Source of the DNA: Dolichospermum sp. DET69
GTDB lineage: Bacteria > Cyanobacteriota > Cyanobacteriia > Cyanobacteriales > Nostocaceae
Assembly: GCA_017355425.1 (NCBI GenBank)
Contig: CP070233.1
Span: 2,645,501-2,709,500 of the forward strand
Length of the DNA stretch: 64,000 bases
Direction: 5' to 3'
The position numbers were made by a program, and so were the translations under genes. This document shows positions 27,001 through 37,621 of this stretch, piece after piece (the stretch's first letter is position 1; each line of letters begins with the position of its first letter). The notes beneath the pieces are model-generated. The model was not told the origin of the DNA, made no database searches, and worked only from the letters and a program-made list of their open reading frames with translations.

Positions 27001-28140
27001 TCAATTCCCTACTTTCAACTTCCCATAGGCATAACGGGTTAAACTACCTTCATTGAGATTATTCCACGCATACATCCGATCTCTAAAAGGTTTCCATTGT
27101 TCATAAATAGCTTTAAAATCAGCGTCTTTAGCCGCAAATTCATCATATAAAGCAAAAGAGGCTTTTTCCGCTGCTGCCAAAATTTCTTGACTATAAGCAC
27201 GCAGTTGAACTCCGGTTTTTAATAGTTTCTCTAATGCTTCACTATTGCGGGTATCATAACGAGCTAACATTGTTGTATTCGACTGATATGCAGCGGTTTC
27301 TAAAGCTGCTTGGTATTGAGGTGGTAACTTTTTCCATTCGTCCAAATTAATTTGTACTTCTAAAGTTGGACCTGGTTCCCACCAACCTGGATAATAATAA
27401 AATTTAGCGACTTTATTTAAACCCAATTTTTCATCATCATAGGGTCCCACCCATTCAGCCGCGTCAATAGCCCCCGTTTGTAGTGCTTGGAAAATTTCCC
27501 CACCAGGGAGATTTTGGACAGTTACTCCCAGTTTAGCCATAACTTGCCCTCCTAAACCAGGAATCCGCATTTTTAGCCCTTTGAGATCATTGAGGGTTTT
27601 CACCTCGTTGCGAAACCATCCCCCCATTTGTGTACCCGTATTTCCCGCAGGAAATTGAATTACATTAAATTTACGTGCGTAAATTTCCCGCAGTTTGGCT
27701 AAACCTCCGCCTTCATATAACCAAGCGTTTTGTTGTTGGGCATTGAGTCCAAATGGTACTGATGTCCCAAATCCCAAGGCGGGACTTTTACCAATGTAGT
27801 AATAAGCGGCACTATGTCCTGCTTGCACAGCACCTTGAGAAACCACATTGAGAACTTCTAAACCGGGGGCTATTTCTCCAGCCGCACGGGGTTCGATAAT
27901 AAATTTACCATTAGTGAGAACTTTAACGCGCTCTGCTAAAACCTGCGCCCCGCCAAAAATAGTTTCTAAAGATAATGGCCAACTTGTAGCCATTTGCCAT
28001 TTAATGATAGGTAAATTACTGGTGTCGGTTTGACCTGTGGCAGCTTGATTTTGAGCCTTTTGACAACCACCAACAATTGCTACTCCGGTAGCTGCGATCG
28101 CACTTTGAGATAATCTATTAACAATAGTTCGACGTTTCAT
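27001..28140 (-). CDS. dctP: TRAP transporter solute-binding protein DctP (TakP-like)
   Basis: The 379-aa precursor has an Arg-containing signal ending in a lipobox-like AIVGGC, then the DctP fold: [84 protein letters not shown]. The EWVGPYDD and [10 protein letters not shown] segments resemble the alpha-keto acid receptor TakP. In Synechocystis a similar system (Gtr) takes up glutamate, so 2-oxo acids or glutamate are reasonable substrates. It is divergent from the DctQ/DctM pair and separated from it by a Uma2 gene and two repeats, which is unusual spacing for a TRAP set. Confidence 0.9.
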   Translation of the reverse strand: MKRRTIVNRLSQSAIAATGVAIVGGCQKAQNQAATGQTDTSNLPIIKWQMATSWPLSLETIFGGAQVLAERVKVLTNGKFIIEPRAAGEIAPGLEVLNVVSQGAVQAGHSAAYYYIGKSPALGFGTSVPFGLNAQQQNAWLYEGGGLAKLREIYARKFNVIQFPAGNTGTQMGGWFRNEVKTLNDLKGLKMRIPGLGGQVMAKLGVTVQNLPGGEIFQALQTGAIDAAEWVGPYDDEKLGLNKVAKFYYYPGWWEPGPTLEVQINLDEWKKLPPQYQAALETAAYQSNTTMLARYDTRNSEALEKLLKTGVQLRAYSQEILAAAEKASFALYDEFAAKDADFKAIYEQWKPFRDRMYAWNNLNEGSLTRYAYGKLKVGN

Positions 28141-28388
28141 AAAAATGAATATTATTGACTAAGTGTAAGATTTCCCTAGAATATCATAATGATGTGAAAT
28201 TTCAGCCACCACAAAACAGGTTGGTATTAAAAATCTTCGTTGGGATTAGGTAGGGGGAAAAAGGTTTTAGACTTATTTACTTTTTGTTATCCAGTTTGAC
28301 TTGATTGTGTTGATATACTTAAAACTTATTATTTCTTATAATTTGGCCAATTGCCGATCATTTCAGATTAGTATAAAAATATTAATTC

Positions 28389-28590
28389 AGAGGGAACAGG
28401 GAACGGGCAACACCGGAACAGGAAAAACTCATGTTAAAAACATGAGATTGAGATAATGACACTGTTTTTTTCGTGCTACGCATCTTGTAAAAACATCTTT
28501 TTTTTGACTGAGCTTTAAACTGGTGCAAATGAGTGTTTCTTATCTGTTCCCAGTTAAGAGTTCCCTGTTCCCTGTTCCCTGTTCCCTTCT
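28389..28590. repeat. MITE-like repeat family B, copy 2
   Basis: The segment starts AGAGGGAACAGGGAA and ends GTTCCCTGTTCCCTTCT. Its interior matches 9501-9642 closely, apart from about 65 extra bases containing CATGTTAAAAACATG and a GTGCTACGCATC stretch. Like copy 1 it lies immediately upstream (29 bases) of a Uma2 start codon. The DNA from 28141 to 28388 shows no gene. Confidence 0.65.
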
Positions 28591-28619
28591 TTTGTAATTT
28601 CTAACTAAATTTAACGGCT

Positions 28620-29384
28620 ATGTTAGAAACTGTTTTGGTTGTACCTAGTATTAAATTGCCACCCACTCAGGCAGAACTTCCTTGTGATGATGGTATCCCG
28701 ATGGAGACACAAAGACATAAATTACAAATGGATATTTTAATTGATACCATTCAGCCTTGGCTAGATCAAAGGGCTGATGGGTATGTAGGTGGCAATATGT
28801 TTGTATACTACAGTTTAGCACAATTAAAAAATCAAGATTTTCGAGGTCCAGATTTCTTTGCTGTTTTGGATGTGCCGAAAACAGAACGATTATCTTGGGT
28901 AGTTTGGGAAGAAGGAAAACCACCAGATGTAGTAATTGAATTACTTTCAGAAAGCACAGCTAGTAATGATAAAAGTGCGAAAAAATTGATTTATCAAAAT
29001 CAAATGCGGGTTTCTGAATATTTCTGGTATGACCCTTTTAACCCCAATGATTTTGCAGGTTTTGATCTGAATAGTGGTGCATATCAACAGATTGCTTTAA
29101 ATGATAAAAATCACCTGATAAGTAAAGTTCTAGATTTAGCTTTGGTGCGTTGGCAGGGTAATTATAGAGGTGTTGATGCCACTTGGTTACGTTGGGCAAC
29201 TTTAGATGGTGATTTATTTCCCACATCTGGGGAAATGGTAGAAATTGCACAACAACGTGCAGAACAGGCTGAATTGCAATTAAGACAAGTTGCTATTAAT
29301 TTGTCACAGAATGGAATGTCTGTAGAACAAGTGGCACAATTGACAAATTTAGATATTTTGGAGGTAGAAAGATTGATTAATTAA
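28620..29384 (+). CDS. Uma2/DUF820 family putative endonuclease
   Basis: The 254-aa protein has the Uma2 pattern: a PTQAELPCDDGIPMETQRHKLQMDILIDTI N-terminus, then the core strands RGPDFFAVLDVPKTER and PDVVIELLSESTASNDKSAKKLIYQNQMRVSEYFWYDP. The EL/KxK arrangement is that of a PD-(D/E)XK nuclease. A helical tail follows (QQRAEQAELQLRQVAINLSQNGMSVEQVAQLTNLDILEVERLI), resembling the tail common in cyanobacterial Rpn/Uma2 proteins. The function is unknown. It lies between the divergent TRAP genes and is probably unrelated to them. Confidence 0.85.
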   Translation: MLETVLVVPSIKLPPTQAELPCDDGIPMETQRHKLQMDILIDTIQPWLDQRADGYVGGNMFVYYSLAQLKNQDFRGPDFFAVLDVPKTERLSWVVWEEGKPPDVVIELLSESTASNDKSAKKLIYQNQMRVSEYFWYDPFNPNDFAGFDLNSGAYQQIALNDKNHLISKVLDLALVRWQGNYRGVDATWLRWATLDGDLFPTSGEMVEIAQQRAEQAELQLRQVAINLSQNGMSVEQVAQLTNLDILEVERLIN

Positions 29385-29415
29385 TATTAATAATTCAGGA
29401 GTCACTATAGATTTT

Positions 29416-29524
29416 CTCGTTCCCATACTCTGTATGGGAATGAATTCCAGAAGGCTCTGCCTTCTATAACGACAGAGGCACCAGTCTCCGTCAGGGCATT
29501 CCCAATCAAAGACTGGGAACGAGA
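29416..29524. repeat. MITE-like element F (CTCGTTCCCA ends)
   Basis: The left end CTCGTTCCCA and right end TGGGAACGAG are perfect 10-base inverted repeats. Internal palindromes (GGCTCTGCC-type) resemble a family common in Nostocales. A partial relative (CGTTCCCAGTCAGAGACTGG) occurs at about 32243-32270. Confidence 0.65.
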
Positions 29525-29621
29525 TAAAAAAACTTTTTCTACCTGAATTTTGCACAATATTTAAAGTATTATTTATACTTAATCCCCTACTTTCCATTCT
29601 GTCCTTTAATTTATATGTTCT

Positions 29622-30245
29622 ATGCGTAACTCAAAAAGATTTGCTTTCATTAGTAGACTGTTAAAGTTTTCGCAGTCTATTGACAATTTTGCTGATAAAT
29701 TGGGATGGTTATCCAATTGGCTGGTTTTACTGACAATTGGAGTCGGTTTCTTTAACGTTGTTGCCCGTTATATGGGTCGCTTCATTGGTGTACAATTATC
29801 TTCTAATGGCTTATTAGAACTGCAATGGTATTTATTTTCTCTAACTTTCTTATTCGGCTTTGTTTATATTTTACGTCATGGAGAAAATGTGCGTGTTGAT
29901 TTTCTCTATACTAATATGAGTGAAAAAAAACGCGCCTTAATTGATTTTGTTGGCACAGTTTTATTTTTAATTCCCTTTTGTTTAATTGGCATTTGGGTAA
30001 CATTCAACCCGGTTTTACAATCTTGGGGAAGGTTAACTGATGGTAGTTGGGGAACATGGGAAATATCTTCTGACGCGAATGGGTTACCCCGCGCACCCAT
30101 AAAAACTATGGTTCCTGTGGCCTTATTTTTTCTGCTTTTACAAAGTATTTCTCAAACAATTAAATATTTAGCCGTATTATTAGGCTATCAACAAGTAGCA
30201 GAACAAATTCGCTTAGAAACTTCCGAAAATATCAATATTGAATAG
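29622..30245 (+). CDS. dctQ: TRAP transporter small permease DctQ
   Basis: The 207-aa protein has four hydrophobic segments ([72 protein letters not shown]). It also has the DctQ signatures [10 protein letters not shown] and [12 protein letters not shown], and APIKTMVP before the last span. It forms the membrane complex with DctM. The stop and the DctM start are 8 bases apart, so the two are one operon. Confidence 0.92.
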   Translation: MRNSKRFAFISRLLKFSQSIDNFADKLGWLSNWLVLLTIGVGFFNVVARYMGRFIGVQLSSNGLLELQWYLFSLTFLFGFVYILRHGENVRVDFLYTNMSEKKRALIDFVGTVLFLIPFCLIGIWVTFNPVLQSWGRLTDGSWGTWEISSDANGLPRAPIKTMVPVALFFLLLQSISQTIKYLAVLLGYQQVAEQIRLETSENINIE

Positions 30246-30253
30246 GAGAAATT

Positions 30254-31597
30254 ATGGGTTTTGAATGGTTAGCAATTTTAATGTTTGTCGGCTTTTTCTT
30301 TATTCTCATGAGTGGCTTTCCTGTCGCTTTTTCCTTTGCTGGTACAGCCATTGTTTTTGGACTTATTGGTACAGCAGTGGGGGCTTTTAATCCGGCTCGT
30401 CTCCTGCTTTTACCTAATAGTTGGTTTGGCACAATGTCGAACTTTACTTTACTAGCTATTCCCTTTTTTGTCTTTCTGGGTGCAGTTTTAGAAAAGTCAG
30501 GATTAGCAGAAGAGTTATTAGAAACTATCGGCATTATTCTAAGTCGTGTTCGCGGAGGATTGGCTTTAGCAGTTGTTTTAGTGGGAACTGTTTTAGCCGC
30601 CACAACCGGAGTCGTAGCCGCTACAGTAATTGTCATGGGAATGTTATCATTACCCATGATGTTACGCTATGGCTATGATAAAAAATTGGCAGCAGGAGTA
30701 ATAATTGCTTCCGGAACTTTAGCCCAGTTAATTCCTCCCAGTTTAGTTTTAGTTATTCTTAGTGATCAAATTGGTGTTTCCGTTGGAGATTTATTTTTAG
30801 GGGCATTAATTCCCGGATTAATGTTATCTGGTGCTTATATTCTCTATATTTTAGGACTGGCATTTTTTCAACCGGATAAAGTACCAATGATTCCTGATGA
30901 TGTGGTAATTCCTCAAGGTACTCAATTAATTAAACAAATTTTTAAAGCTGTTGTTCCGCCAATTATTTTAATTTTTGCGGTGTTGGGAAGTATATTCTTT
31001 GGTGTAGCTACTCCCACAGAAGCCGGGGCTGTCGGTGCTGTTGGGGCTTCTATTCTCGCAGCGTTTAATAAACGGTTAACACCACAATTAATTCGTGATG
31101 CTGCCCATTCTACCGCAGTGATTACCGCTTTAGTGGTGATGATTTTATTCTGTTCTTCGATGTTTAGTTTGGTGTTTGATGCTTTAGGTGGCAAAACTCT
31201 GATTACTAATTTATTAATAGGTTTACCCGGAGGATATTGGGGATTTTTAATTGTTAGTAACATTGTGATTTTTATTTTAGGAGCTTTTTTAGAATTTATT
31301 GAGATTTGCTTTATTGCTATGCCTTTATTTGTGCCAGCGGCACAGGCTTTACATATTGATATGGTGTGGTTTGGTGTGGTCATGGCAGTGAATTTACAAA
31401 CGGCGTTTATTTCTCCACCTGTGGGATTTTCTTTGTTTTATTTACAAAGTGTTGCCCCTAAAGAAGTGAGTACATTAGATATTCATAAAAGTGCGATTCC
31501 TTTTATAGTTTTACAGTTTATTGTGCTGTTAATTGTAATTGCTTTCCCGCAAACAGTTCGCTGGTTAATTGATATTTCGGCAGTAACTGGAACTTAA
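30254..31597 (+). CDS. dctM: TRAP transporter large permease DctM
   Basis: The 447-aa protein has about twelve hydrophobic spans, as expected for the DctM subunit that carries out sodium-coupled transport. Landmarks are [99 protein letters not shown] and [19 protein letters not shown]. An AGGAG ribosome site lies before the ATG. Its 3' end overlaps the stop of the opposing Uma2 gene by 4 bases. Confidence 0.93.
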   Translation: MGFEWLAILMFVGFFFILMSGFPVAFSFAGTAIVFGLIGTAVGAFNPARLLLLPNSWFGTMSNFTLLAIPFFVFLGAVLEKSGLAEELLETIGIILSRVRGGLALAVVLVGTVLAATTGVVAATVIVMGMLSLPMMLRYGYDKKLAAGVIIASGTLAQLIPPSLVLVILSDQIGVSVGDLFLGALIPGLMLSGAYILYILGLAFFQPDKVPMIPDDVVIPQGTQLIKQIFKAVVPPIILIFAVLGSIFFGVATPTEAGAVGAVGASILAAFNKRLTPQLIRDAAHSTAVITALVVMILFCSSMFSLVFDALGGKTLITNLLIGLPGGYWGFLIVSNIVIFILGAFLEFIEICFIAMPLFVPAAQALHIDMVWFGVVMAVNLQTAFISPPVGFSLFYLQSVAPKEVSTLDIHKSAIPFIVLQFIVLLIVIAFPQTVRWLIDISAVTGT

Positions 31598-32172
31598 AGA
31601 AAAATCGGCTGTAAATCTAAAATAAAACCTGGTAATACATCTTCTCCAGATAAATTTGTAGGAGATTGTAAAACTTCCATTTCTTGATTTTGACGATAAA
31701 TTTCTACTTGTTTGGTTTTAGGATTAATTAACCACCCTAAACGTAAACCATTGGCTATAAATTCCCGCATTTTTGCTTGAGTATCTGCTAAATTATCACT
31801 TTCAGAAACTAACTCAATCACAAAATCAGGACATAAGGGCAAAAACTTTTTTCTTTGTTCTTGTGTCAGTGCATTCCATCTTTCTATTTTTACCCAAGAC
31901 ACATCTGGGGAACGGGTAGCACCATTAGGTAATTTAAAACCCGTAGAAGAATCAAAAGCTTTTCCTAAGCCATTTTTGCGATTCCAATACCCTAAATCAA
32001 GACACATTTCAAAATTACGATTTCCTGTTTCTCCTCCCGTTGGTGACATAACAATTAATTCTCCTTGATGTGATAATTCTAAACGTAAATCTTTATTAGC
32101 AGCGACTATTTCCACAAATTCATCGTCTGTGAATTTTAATGATTTTGGTATTTGTAAAGTTACAGCATTCAT
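31594..32172 (-). CDS. Uma2/DUF820 family putative endonuclease
   Basis: The 192-aa protein is a compact, standard Uma2: [102 protein letters not shown]. The PDV...PDFVIEL...K spacing is that of the nuclease active site. It is convergent with dctM (4-base overlap of stops). No neighbour suggests a function. Confidence 0.9.
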   Translation of the reverse strand: MNAVTLQIPKSLKFTDDEFVEIVAANKDLRLELSHQGELIVMSPTGGETGNRNFEMCLDLGYWNRKNGLGKAFDSSTGFKLPNGATRSPDVSWVKIERWNALTQEQRKKFLPLCPDFVIELVSESDNLADTQAKMREFIANGLRLGWLINPKTKQVEIYRQNQEMEVLQSPTNLSGEDVLPGFILDLQPIFL

Positions 32173-32195
32173 GATTTATACCTCTTGACTATAAC

Positions 32196-32410
32196 ACCCC
32201 ACCCCTAGCCCCTCCCCGCTCTTCGAGAGGGGAACTGGACACATCGTTCCCAGTCAGAGACTGGGAACGCCTTTCAGGAGGTTCTACTTCCCATTTTAAC
32301 GAAATTTCGAGAAGATGGCGACTGGAAGCCGCGGAGCCACACAGACAAAACTCTTGATTTTTCATTAGTCCACGCACTATCTGGACTTTGCTCGTATAGT
32401 AGTTTTTGCC
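32196..32410. repeat. cluster of degenerate dispersed repeats
   Basis: This stretch strings together pieces of three repeat families. First is a GC-rich unit (CCCCACCCCTAGCCCCTCCC). Next is a GTTCCCAGTC...GACTGGGAAC hairpin. Last is a degraded copy of the GCGACT...AGTCGC family with GTCCACGC and a GTATAGTAG end. No ORF here is convincing. It fills the gap between the Uma2 gene and the 61-aa gene. Confidence 0.5.
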
Positions 32411-32524
32411 CTTGATGTGATGAATAGAAGTTGATAAAATCGGCGGTTGGAAACAGCGTCTACACAGTAATAGCGTTACACTGTTGAATCCATGTCAAAA
32501 TCATGAACTAAGGAGATAAATAAA

Positions 32525-32710
32525 ATGTCAGAAGAAGAGTTTCAACAAAAAATCTTAAATTCACTCGAAGAATTAAAAACTGATGTGGCAAAATCAAATG
32601 AGAAATTTGAAGTATACAGGCAAGCTACACAGTCACTGGTTAATTTGGCTTTCGGTTTGATTGCCAGCGCCACGATAATTACGGTGGTGTCATCAGTTTT
32701 CAAGAGGTAA
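32525..32710 (+). CDS. small membrane protein, 61 aa, duplicated copy 1
   Basis: The protein reads MSEEEFQQKILNSLEELKTD followed by a short coiled-coil region and one hydrophobic span (LVNLAFGLIASATIITVVSSV) ending in FKR. An AGGAG ribosome site lies before the ATG. An identical protein is encoded at 33280-33465, within a duplicated block of about 270 bp. It is a tail-anchored type of small protein, of a kind common in cyanobacteria. The function is unknown. Confidence 0.6.
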   Translation: MSEEEFQQKILNSLEELKTDVAKSNEKFEVYRQATQSLVNLAFGLIASATIITVVSSVFKR

Positions 32711-32848
32711 TTTCTGAACGCAATCTGAACACCAAGAAAACATCGCCAATTTGTTGATATTGTTGTGATAAATCGAAGAGAGGAATTTTATTCACGTTGA
32801 AACGATTCTAGATTGCCTTTTCAAAATACACCATAGATAGATAGAAGT

Positions 32849-32981
32849 TGATAAAATCGGCGGTTAGAAACCGCTTCTACACAAACAAAGTCCACCTGCG
32901 TGGACTAAGATAAGAAAAAATTAAGGGTTTGAAACCCATGAAGATGGGTTTTGCCTGTGTAGCTGCGATTTCTAACCGCCA
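32849..32981. repeat. dispersed palindromic repeat (GGCGGTTAGAAACCGC type)
   Basis: The ends GGCGGTTAGAAACCGC and GCGATTTCTAACCGCC are inverted, with internal GTCCACCTGCGTGGAC and AACCCATGAAGATGGGTT. It is the same family as 13681 and the core of element D. It ends about 10 bases before the duplicated aspS leader begins. Confidence 0.65.
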
Positions 32982-33093
32982 AAGCTAAAATGATTTTTCT
33001 TCAACTAAAACTACTACAATGACTGTTGATGCTAGATAATGGGAAAGCCTTGACATTTACCCAACCTAGCCCGGAACCAAAGAACTAACAACT

Positions 33094-33243
33094 ATGCGAA
33101 CTCACTATTGCGGCGAACTCCGAAAAAAACATATTGGTGAAACTGTTACCTTTTACGGATGGGTAGACCGTCGCCGCGATCACGGTGGTGTGATATTCTT
33201 AGATTTGCGCGGTTCAGTTCTTAGTTGGGCTTACACTATTTAA
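33094..33243 (+). pseudogene. truncated duplicate of the aspS 5' end
   Basis: From 32991 to about 33211 the sequence matches 35451-35671 with three differences. It covers the aspS leader and the first 39 codons ([20 protein letters not shown] onward to [15 protein letters not shown]). It then runs into unrelated DNA, giving a 49-residue ORF that stops at 33243. The duplicated leader may still carry the aspS promoter, so this fragment could be transcribed into the second 61-aa gene. Confidence 0.85.
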
Positions 33244-33279
33244 TCCATATCAAAATCCTTAACTAAGGAGATAAATAAA

Positions 33280-33465
33280 ATGTCAGAAGAAGAGTTTCAA
33301 CAAAAAATATTAAATTCACTGGAAGAATTAAAAACTGATGTGGCAAAATCAAATGAGAAATTTGAGGTATACAGGCAAGCTACACAGTCACTGGTTAATT
33401 TGGCTTTCGGTTTGATTGCCAGCGCCACGATAATTACGGTGGTGTCGTCGGTTTTTAAGAGGTAA
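33280..33465 (+). CDS. small membrane protein, 61 aa, duplicated copy 2
   Basis: This copy is identical in protein to the one at 32525, with a few silent base changes. The homology starts about 45 bases before the ATG and ends about 35 bases after the stop, where the sequence switches to the ImmA/IrrE-like gene module. The shared AAGGAG ribosome site is kept. The copy now sits 37 bases after the stop of the aspS fragment. Confidence 0.6.
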   Translation: MSEEEFQQKILNSLEELKTDVAKSNEKFEVYRQATQSLVNLAFGLIASATIITVVSSVFKR

Positions 33466-33511
33466 TTTCTGAACGCGTTCTGAACACCAAGAAGGCATCG
33501 TTAAAAATAAG

Positions 33512-34846
33512 CTAATAGGGAACACTAGATTCTAAATCATTGACTCCGTGTGAGGAGAAAATTAAGCCGTTATTAATTAGGATTGTTTCGATTGTTTGTT
33601 GACTCACCATGAAATATTCGGATGCGTCTTCTATCGCAGATTCTGAGTAGTCGTTATTCAAATAAGTCTGCAAGCTATCAATGGGACAAAGAAACTCTGC
33701 TGCAAAAGCTCGCTGATATTTTTGCCTTGATGTTCTGATGTCAGTGCTGGCAAGCCATGATTTCCCACAGTTGCCATAAAGCAAATAATCACCAATAAGC
33801 CTGGCAAATTCAAATCTTTTAGCCAGTGGATGGCTTTTTCTCGGATGATAGTGAAACCCATTGTTCTCTAATGGGACTGCAACTGAGATAGGTTGTCGCT
33901 TTTGAGGCTGCCAGGCATCATATTCAGATTCCTGTAAACCAAGCAAATCGCAAAGGATCTTGTTGGTGAGAGGTTTTTCTTCGTTGTCAATTTTCTTGTG
34001 CACAAAAGATACAACTCCCTTTGCTCGTTGCCAAGGCGCTTTTACCGTATCTTGATTTACAGGCAAATTACTCCAATTAACGGGCTTTCCTTTGAGTCCA
34101 GTGGATTCGATGAGTTCTTTAATTGCGCTGAAAGGTTTGGTTTCTAATGATTCTTTACCGCAAGTGGGAGCTAGTTCAGAAAGCGTTTCATTTCCAACTC
34201 GTTTAGCGAGATCCAGAGCATCTTTCACGATCTCATCGGGACATTCATCGGCATCAAAGCCTAATTCTGCTTCACGACGACGGTACATTGTTGAATATGG
34301 GTCAGATCGTTCTTCCTGAACTTCTTCCCAAAGGTGAGCTAAAGACGTTCCATAAACTCCTGTTTCATTAAGACGGGATATAACAGACTCAATAAATGCT
34401 GCTGCTATGCTATCAAATTCAAGGAAGTTTTCGGAAACTGCGCGCTCAAGACCATTTATGTATCTAACTGACTGTTTATCAGTAGGATGTGATGGAGTAG
34501 CCCATATTTGCATAGATTCAGTATCTGAAGCGCATAAGACCCTCGGACAAATAAACCCTTGATTGGATGCAGTTAGTTCATGCGCCATTTTCCAATCAAC
34601 TGAGGGTTTGATTCCTGGGGGTGGAAGAGGCTCGAAAAGTAATCGCCACCATGACGATGCCATCCATAATGCAAGGGGATAGGCAGAAAGTAAAACGGTA
34701 GGGCAAATCTTTTGAGACCAAATATTCTCATTCTCCGTCAGATTAACTTCTCCCACTTGCAAACTAAACATCCCCATAGTTTGCTGAATTTCGGGCGAAT
34801 TATTACCATTAGGCGACCAGTCAAAATTAAGATTTAGCTTTTTCAC
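33512..34846 (-). CDS. ImmA/IrrE-like protein without an HExxH motif
   Basis: I chose GTG 34846 (VKKLNLNFDWSPNG) because it overlaps the end of the upstream gene by 20 bases; the longer frame to 34939 has an unlikely N-terminus. The 444-aa product ends with the arrangement of ImmA/IrrE proteins: RFEFARLIGDYLLYG, then QKYQRAFAAEFLCPIDSLQT and ASEYFMVSQQTIETILINNGLI. Where active members have HExxH, this protein has ARLIGD, so the metal-binding histidines are missing. The N-terminal 300 residues are unfamiliar. Together with the upstream gene it looks like a two-gene accessory or toxin-antitoxin-like module. Confidence 0.6.
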   Translation of the reverse strand: MKKLNLNFDWSPNGNNSPEIQQTMGMFSLQVGEVNLTENENIWSQKICPTVLLSAYPLALWMASSWWRLLFEPLPPPGIKPSVDWKMAHELTASNQGFICPRVLCASDTESMQIWATPSHPTDKQSVRYINGLERAVSENFLEFDSIAAAFIESVISRLNETGVYGTSLAHLWEEVQEERSDPYSTMYRRREAELGFDADECPDEIVKDALDLAKRVGNETLSELAPTCGKESLETKPFSAIKELIESTGLKGKPVNWSNLPVNQDTVKAPWQRAKGVVSFVHKKIDNEEKPLTNKILCDLLGLQESEYDAWQPQKRQPISVAVPLENNGFHYHPRKSHPLAKRFEFARLIGDYLLYGNCGKSWLASTDIRTSRQKYQRAFAAEFLCPIDSLQTYLNNDYSESAIEDASEYFMVSQQTIETILINNGLIFSSHGVNDLESSVPY

Positions 34847-35273
34847 TCCGAATCCCCCATTGCTTAATGACCTCTTCACAGAAAGGATCTTCTTTTTGCA
34901 TAGGATAACCATGATACGATCCTTGCTCAGACGACTCAAGCTGTGCTTCTAGTGGAATTCCATCATCCATGACAGACCAAACGTTTTTTGGCCACAAACC
35001 TGTAAAGCGATCGCTAACTAATCCGTTTTCAATGCCTTGCCTGAGCAGAGCTAGAGCCTCCTTTTTGGTGAAAACCTTAACGGAGTCACAAAGGGACTTA
35101 CCGGGTCTAGGATAACTAGGGGGCGTAAGATTGAAATCACCTGGATTCATTTTATGTTCAGGATTTCCGCCATATTGCGCTTGTGATGCAAGGTTTAAAA
35201 GGTCTTGAAAATCACATTTCTCCAAATCAAGCATTTTGCGTTTGGGGTTGAATCTGCCGTTACGTTTTTTCAT
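34827..35273 (-). CDS. hypothetical protein, 148 aa, partner of the ImmA/IrrE-like gene
   Basis: ATG 35273 gives MKKRNGRFNPKRKMLDLEKC; ten more residues are possible upstream. The core has unusual conserved-looking motifs: YGGNPEHKMNPGDFNLTPPS, RPGKSLCDSVKVFTKKEALALL, GLVSDRFTGLWPKNVWSV and PLEAQLESSEQGSYHGYPM. I recall similar proteins of unknown function in diverse bacteria, sometimes next to ImmA/IrrE genes, but cannot assign an activity. The invariant-looking His, Asp and Glu residues suggest an enzyme. The 20-base overlap implies translational coupling. Confidence 0.6.
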   Translation of the reverse strand: MKKRNGRFNPKRKMLDLEKCDFQDLLNLASQAQYGGNPEHKMNPGDFNLTPPSYPRPGKSLCDSVKVFTKKEALALLRQGIENGLVSDRFTGLWPKNVWSVMDDGIPLEAQLESSEQGSYHGYPMQKEDPFCEEVIKQWGIRSEKAKS

Positions 35274-35553
35274 AAAAATAAAGTTATGGCTAAACTTTAG
35301 CACATTTCAGTCATCCAGTAGCTATCTCACGGTACTTTCAGTTTTAAACTCTCTTTAAGTATGGATTATACAGAAATTTTTCAGATAATACCCCTAAAGG
35401 GAAGATTATAAACACTGAACTGCCATTTTCGACATAATCCATAATGTCGTTGATTTTTCTTCAACTAAAACTACTACAATGACTGTTGATGCTAGATAAT
35501 GGGAAAGCCTTGACATTTACCCAACCTAGCCCGGAACCAAAGAACTAATAACT

Positions 35554-37341
35554 ATGCGAACTCACTATTGCGGCGAACTCCGAAAAGAACATATTGGTGA
35601 AACTGTTACCTTTTACGGATGGGTAGACCGTCGCCGCGATCACGGTGGTGTGATATTCCTAGATTTGCGCGATCGCTCTGGTATTGTCCAAATCGTTAGC
35701 GACCCCCAGCGCACCCCAGACTCCTACGAACAGGCTAACTCACTCCGAAACGAATACGTTGTCGCAATCACCGGTACAGTTAGCCAACGTCCCCCAGAAT
35801 CACTAAATCCCAGGCTACCCACAGGCGAAGTGGAAATCTATGCTGATAAAATAGAACTCCTCAACGCCGTCCGCAAACAGTTACCTTTCCAAGTTTCCAC
35901 CGCAGACACGGAAAATGTGCGCGAAGACTTGCGGTTAAAATATCGTTATTTGGACTTACGACGGGAACGTATGGCGCAAAATATGCAATTGCGTCACCAA
36001 GTCATCAAATCCATGCGGCGCTACCTGGAAGACTTAGAAGGTTTTATCGAAATCGAAACCCCTATTCTCACCCGTTCTACCCCCGAAGGGGCGCGAGATT
36101 ATATTCTTCCCAGTCGCGTCAATGAAGGTGAATGGTTTGCTTTACCGCAATCACCCCAACTATTCAAACAATTATTGATGGTATCGGGAATGGATAGATA
36201 CTATCAAGTAGCGCGATGTTTCCGGGATGAAGATTTACGCGCAGACAGACAACCGGAATTTACCCAATTAGACATGGAAATGAGTTTCATGTCTGAAAAT
36301 GAAATTATTGAACTCAACGAAAAGTTAGTTTGTCATATTTTCAAAACTGTGAAAGGAATTGATTTACCTCGTCCTTTTCCTCGTCTTCCCTACGCCGAAG
36401 CCATGAATCGCTATGGAAGCGATAAGCCTGACACCCGCTACGATTTAGAATTAGTTGATGTTTCCGACGTTTTAAAAGATTCGGGTTTTAAAGTGTTTCG
36501 AGAAGCTGTTGCTAATGGTGGGATTGTAAAAATTCTCCCCATTCCTAACGGTAACGATGCAATTTCTAATGTTCGCATTAAACCAGGTGGCGATATTTTC
36601 CGAGAAGCCGCAGAAGCTGGTGCAAAAGGTTTAGCTTATGTCCGCGTCCGGGAAAATGGCGAAATTGACACTATTGGCGCAATTAAAGACAATTTAACAC
36701 CGGAACAAAAGCAGGAAATTTTAACAAGAACAGGTGCAAAAGCTGGACATTTGTTATTATTTGCGGCTGCTGATACGGTCACTGTCAATAAAACTTTGGA
36801 CAGAATTCGTCAATTTGTGGCTAAGGAATTTAAGTTAATTGAAAAAGATAAAATTAACTTCCTCTGGGTGACAGAATTCCCCATGTTTGAATGGAATGCA
36901 GATGAAAAACGTTTAGAAGCATTACATCACCCTTTTACAGCACCTCATCCTGATGATATCAGCGATTTAAAAACCGCCCGCGCTCAAGCTTATGATTTAG
37001 TTTTAAATGGGTTTGAAGTTGGTGGTGGAAGTCTGCGAATTTATCAGCGAGAAGTTCAAGAACAGGTGTTTACAGCCATTGGTTTATCAACGGAAGAAGC
37101 ACAAAGTAAATTTGGCTTTTTGTTAGAAGCTTTTGAATATGGTACTCCTCCTCATGGTGGTATTGCTTACGGTGTAGATCGTTTAGTAATGTTGTTATCT
37201 GGAGAAGAATCTATTCGTGATGTGATTGCTTTCCCCAAGACTCAACAAGCTCGTTGTTTGTTAACAGATGCTCCTGCAAATGTGGACGTAAAACAATTGA
37301 AGGAGTTGCACGTTGCTTCGACTTTTAAACCTAAGGTGTAA
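35554..37341 (+). CDS. aspS: aspartate-tRNA ligase
   Basis: The 595-aa class II synthetase shows the N-terminal OB anticodon-binding fold ([31 protein letters not shown]). Motif 2 is [23 protein letters not shown], the bacterial GAD insert follows (about 285-420), and motif 3 is [19 protein letters not shown]. It charges tRNA-Asp, and probably tRNA-Asn in organisms using the indirect pathway. The length is normal for the bacterial type. Its leader and first 39 codons are duplicated upstream at 32991-33211; this copy is intact. An island of about 2.2 kb separates the two. Confidence 0.96.
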   Translation: MRTHYCGELRKEHIGETVTFYGWVDRRRDHGGVIFLDLRDRSGIVQIVSDPQRTPDSYEQANSLRNEYVVAITGTVSQRPPESLNPRLPTGEVEIYADKIELLNAVRKQLPFQVSTADTENVREDLRLKYRYLDLRRERMAQNMQLRHQVIKSMRRYLEDLEGFIEIETPILTRSTPEGARDYILPSRVNEGEWFALPQSPQLFKQLLMVSGMDRYYQVARCFRDEDLRADRQPEFTQLDMEMSFMSENEIIELNEKLVCHIFKTVKGIDLPRPFPRLPYAEAMNRYGSDKPDTRYDLELVDVSDVLKDSGFKVFREAVANGGIVKILPIPNGNDAISNVRIKPGGDIFREAAEAGAKGLAYVRVRENGEIDTIGAIKDNLTPEQKQEILTRTGAKAGHLLLFAAADTVTVNKTLDRIRQFVAKEFKLIEKDKINFLWVTEFPMFEWNADEKRLEALHHPFTAPHPDDISDLKTARAQAYDLVLNGFEVGGGSLRIYQREVQEQVFTAIGLSTEEAQSKFGFLLEAFEYGTPPHGGIAYGVDRLVMLLSGEESIRDVIAFPKTQQARCLLTDAPANVDVKQLKELHVASTFKPKV

Positions 37342-37354
37342 TTCAATGTTATAT

Positions 37355-37392
37355 TAAACCCCCTGCTAAGTTTTAGTAGGGGGTTTAATTTT
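37355..37392 (+). terminator. rho-independent terminator of aspS
   Basis: AAACCCCCT and AGGGGGTTT form a 9-bp stem with an internal loop of GCTAAGTTTTAGT, followed by AATTTT, 14 bases after the aspS stop. Confidence 0.75.
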
Positions 37393-37621
37393 GGTTGGGA
37401 AATTTCCCATATACAATTTTTTGATTATTAATCTTACTCGTACTTACAAAACCCGTAGTTATACTTCGTGTTAATAGAAGTTCAACTACGGTATTATTTG
37501 ATTCAGTTTATGAAAAGTTAAGGCTGGTAATGGGTGATGAAATCCTTCTTTTCATCCTGTTCATCCTTTAATCGGTGGACATCCTGATTCTGACATTTTA
37601 CCTAATTAGCAACTTACGTTA

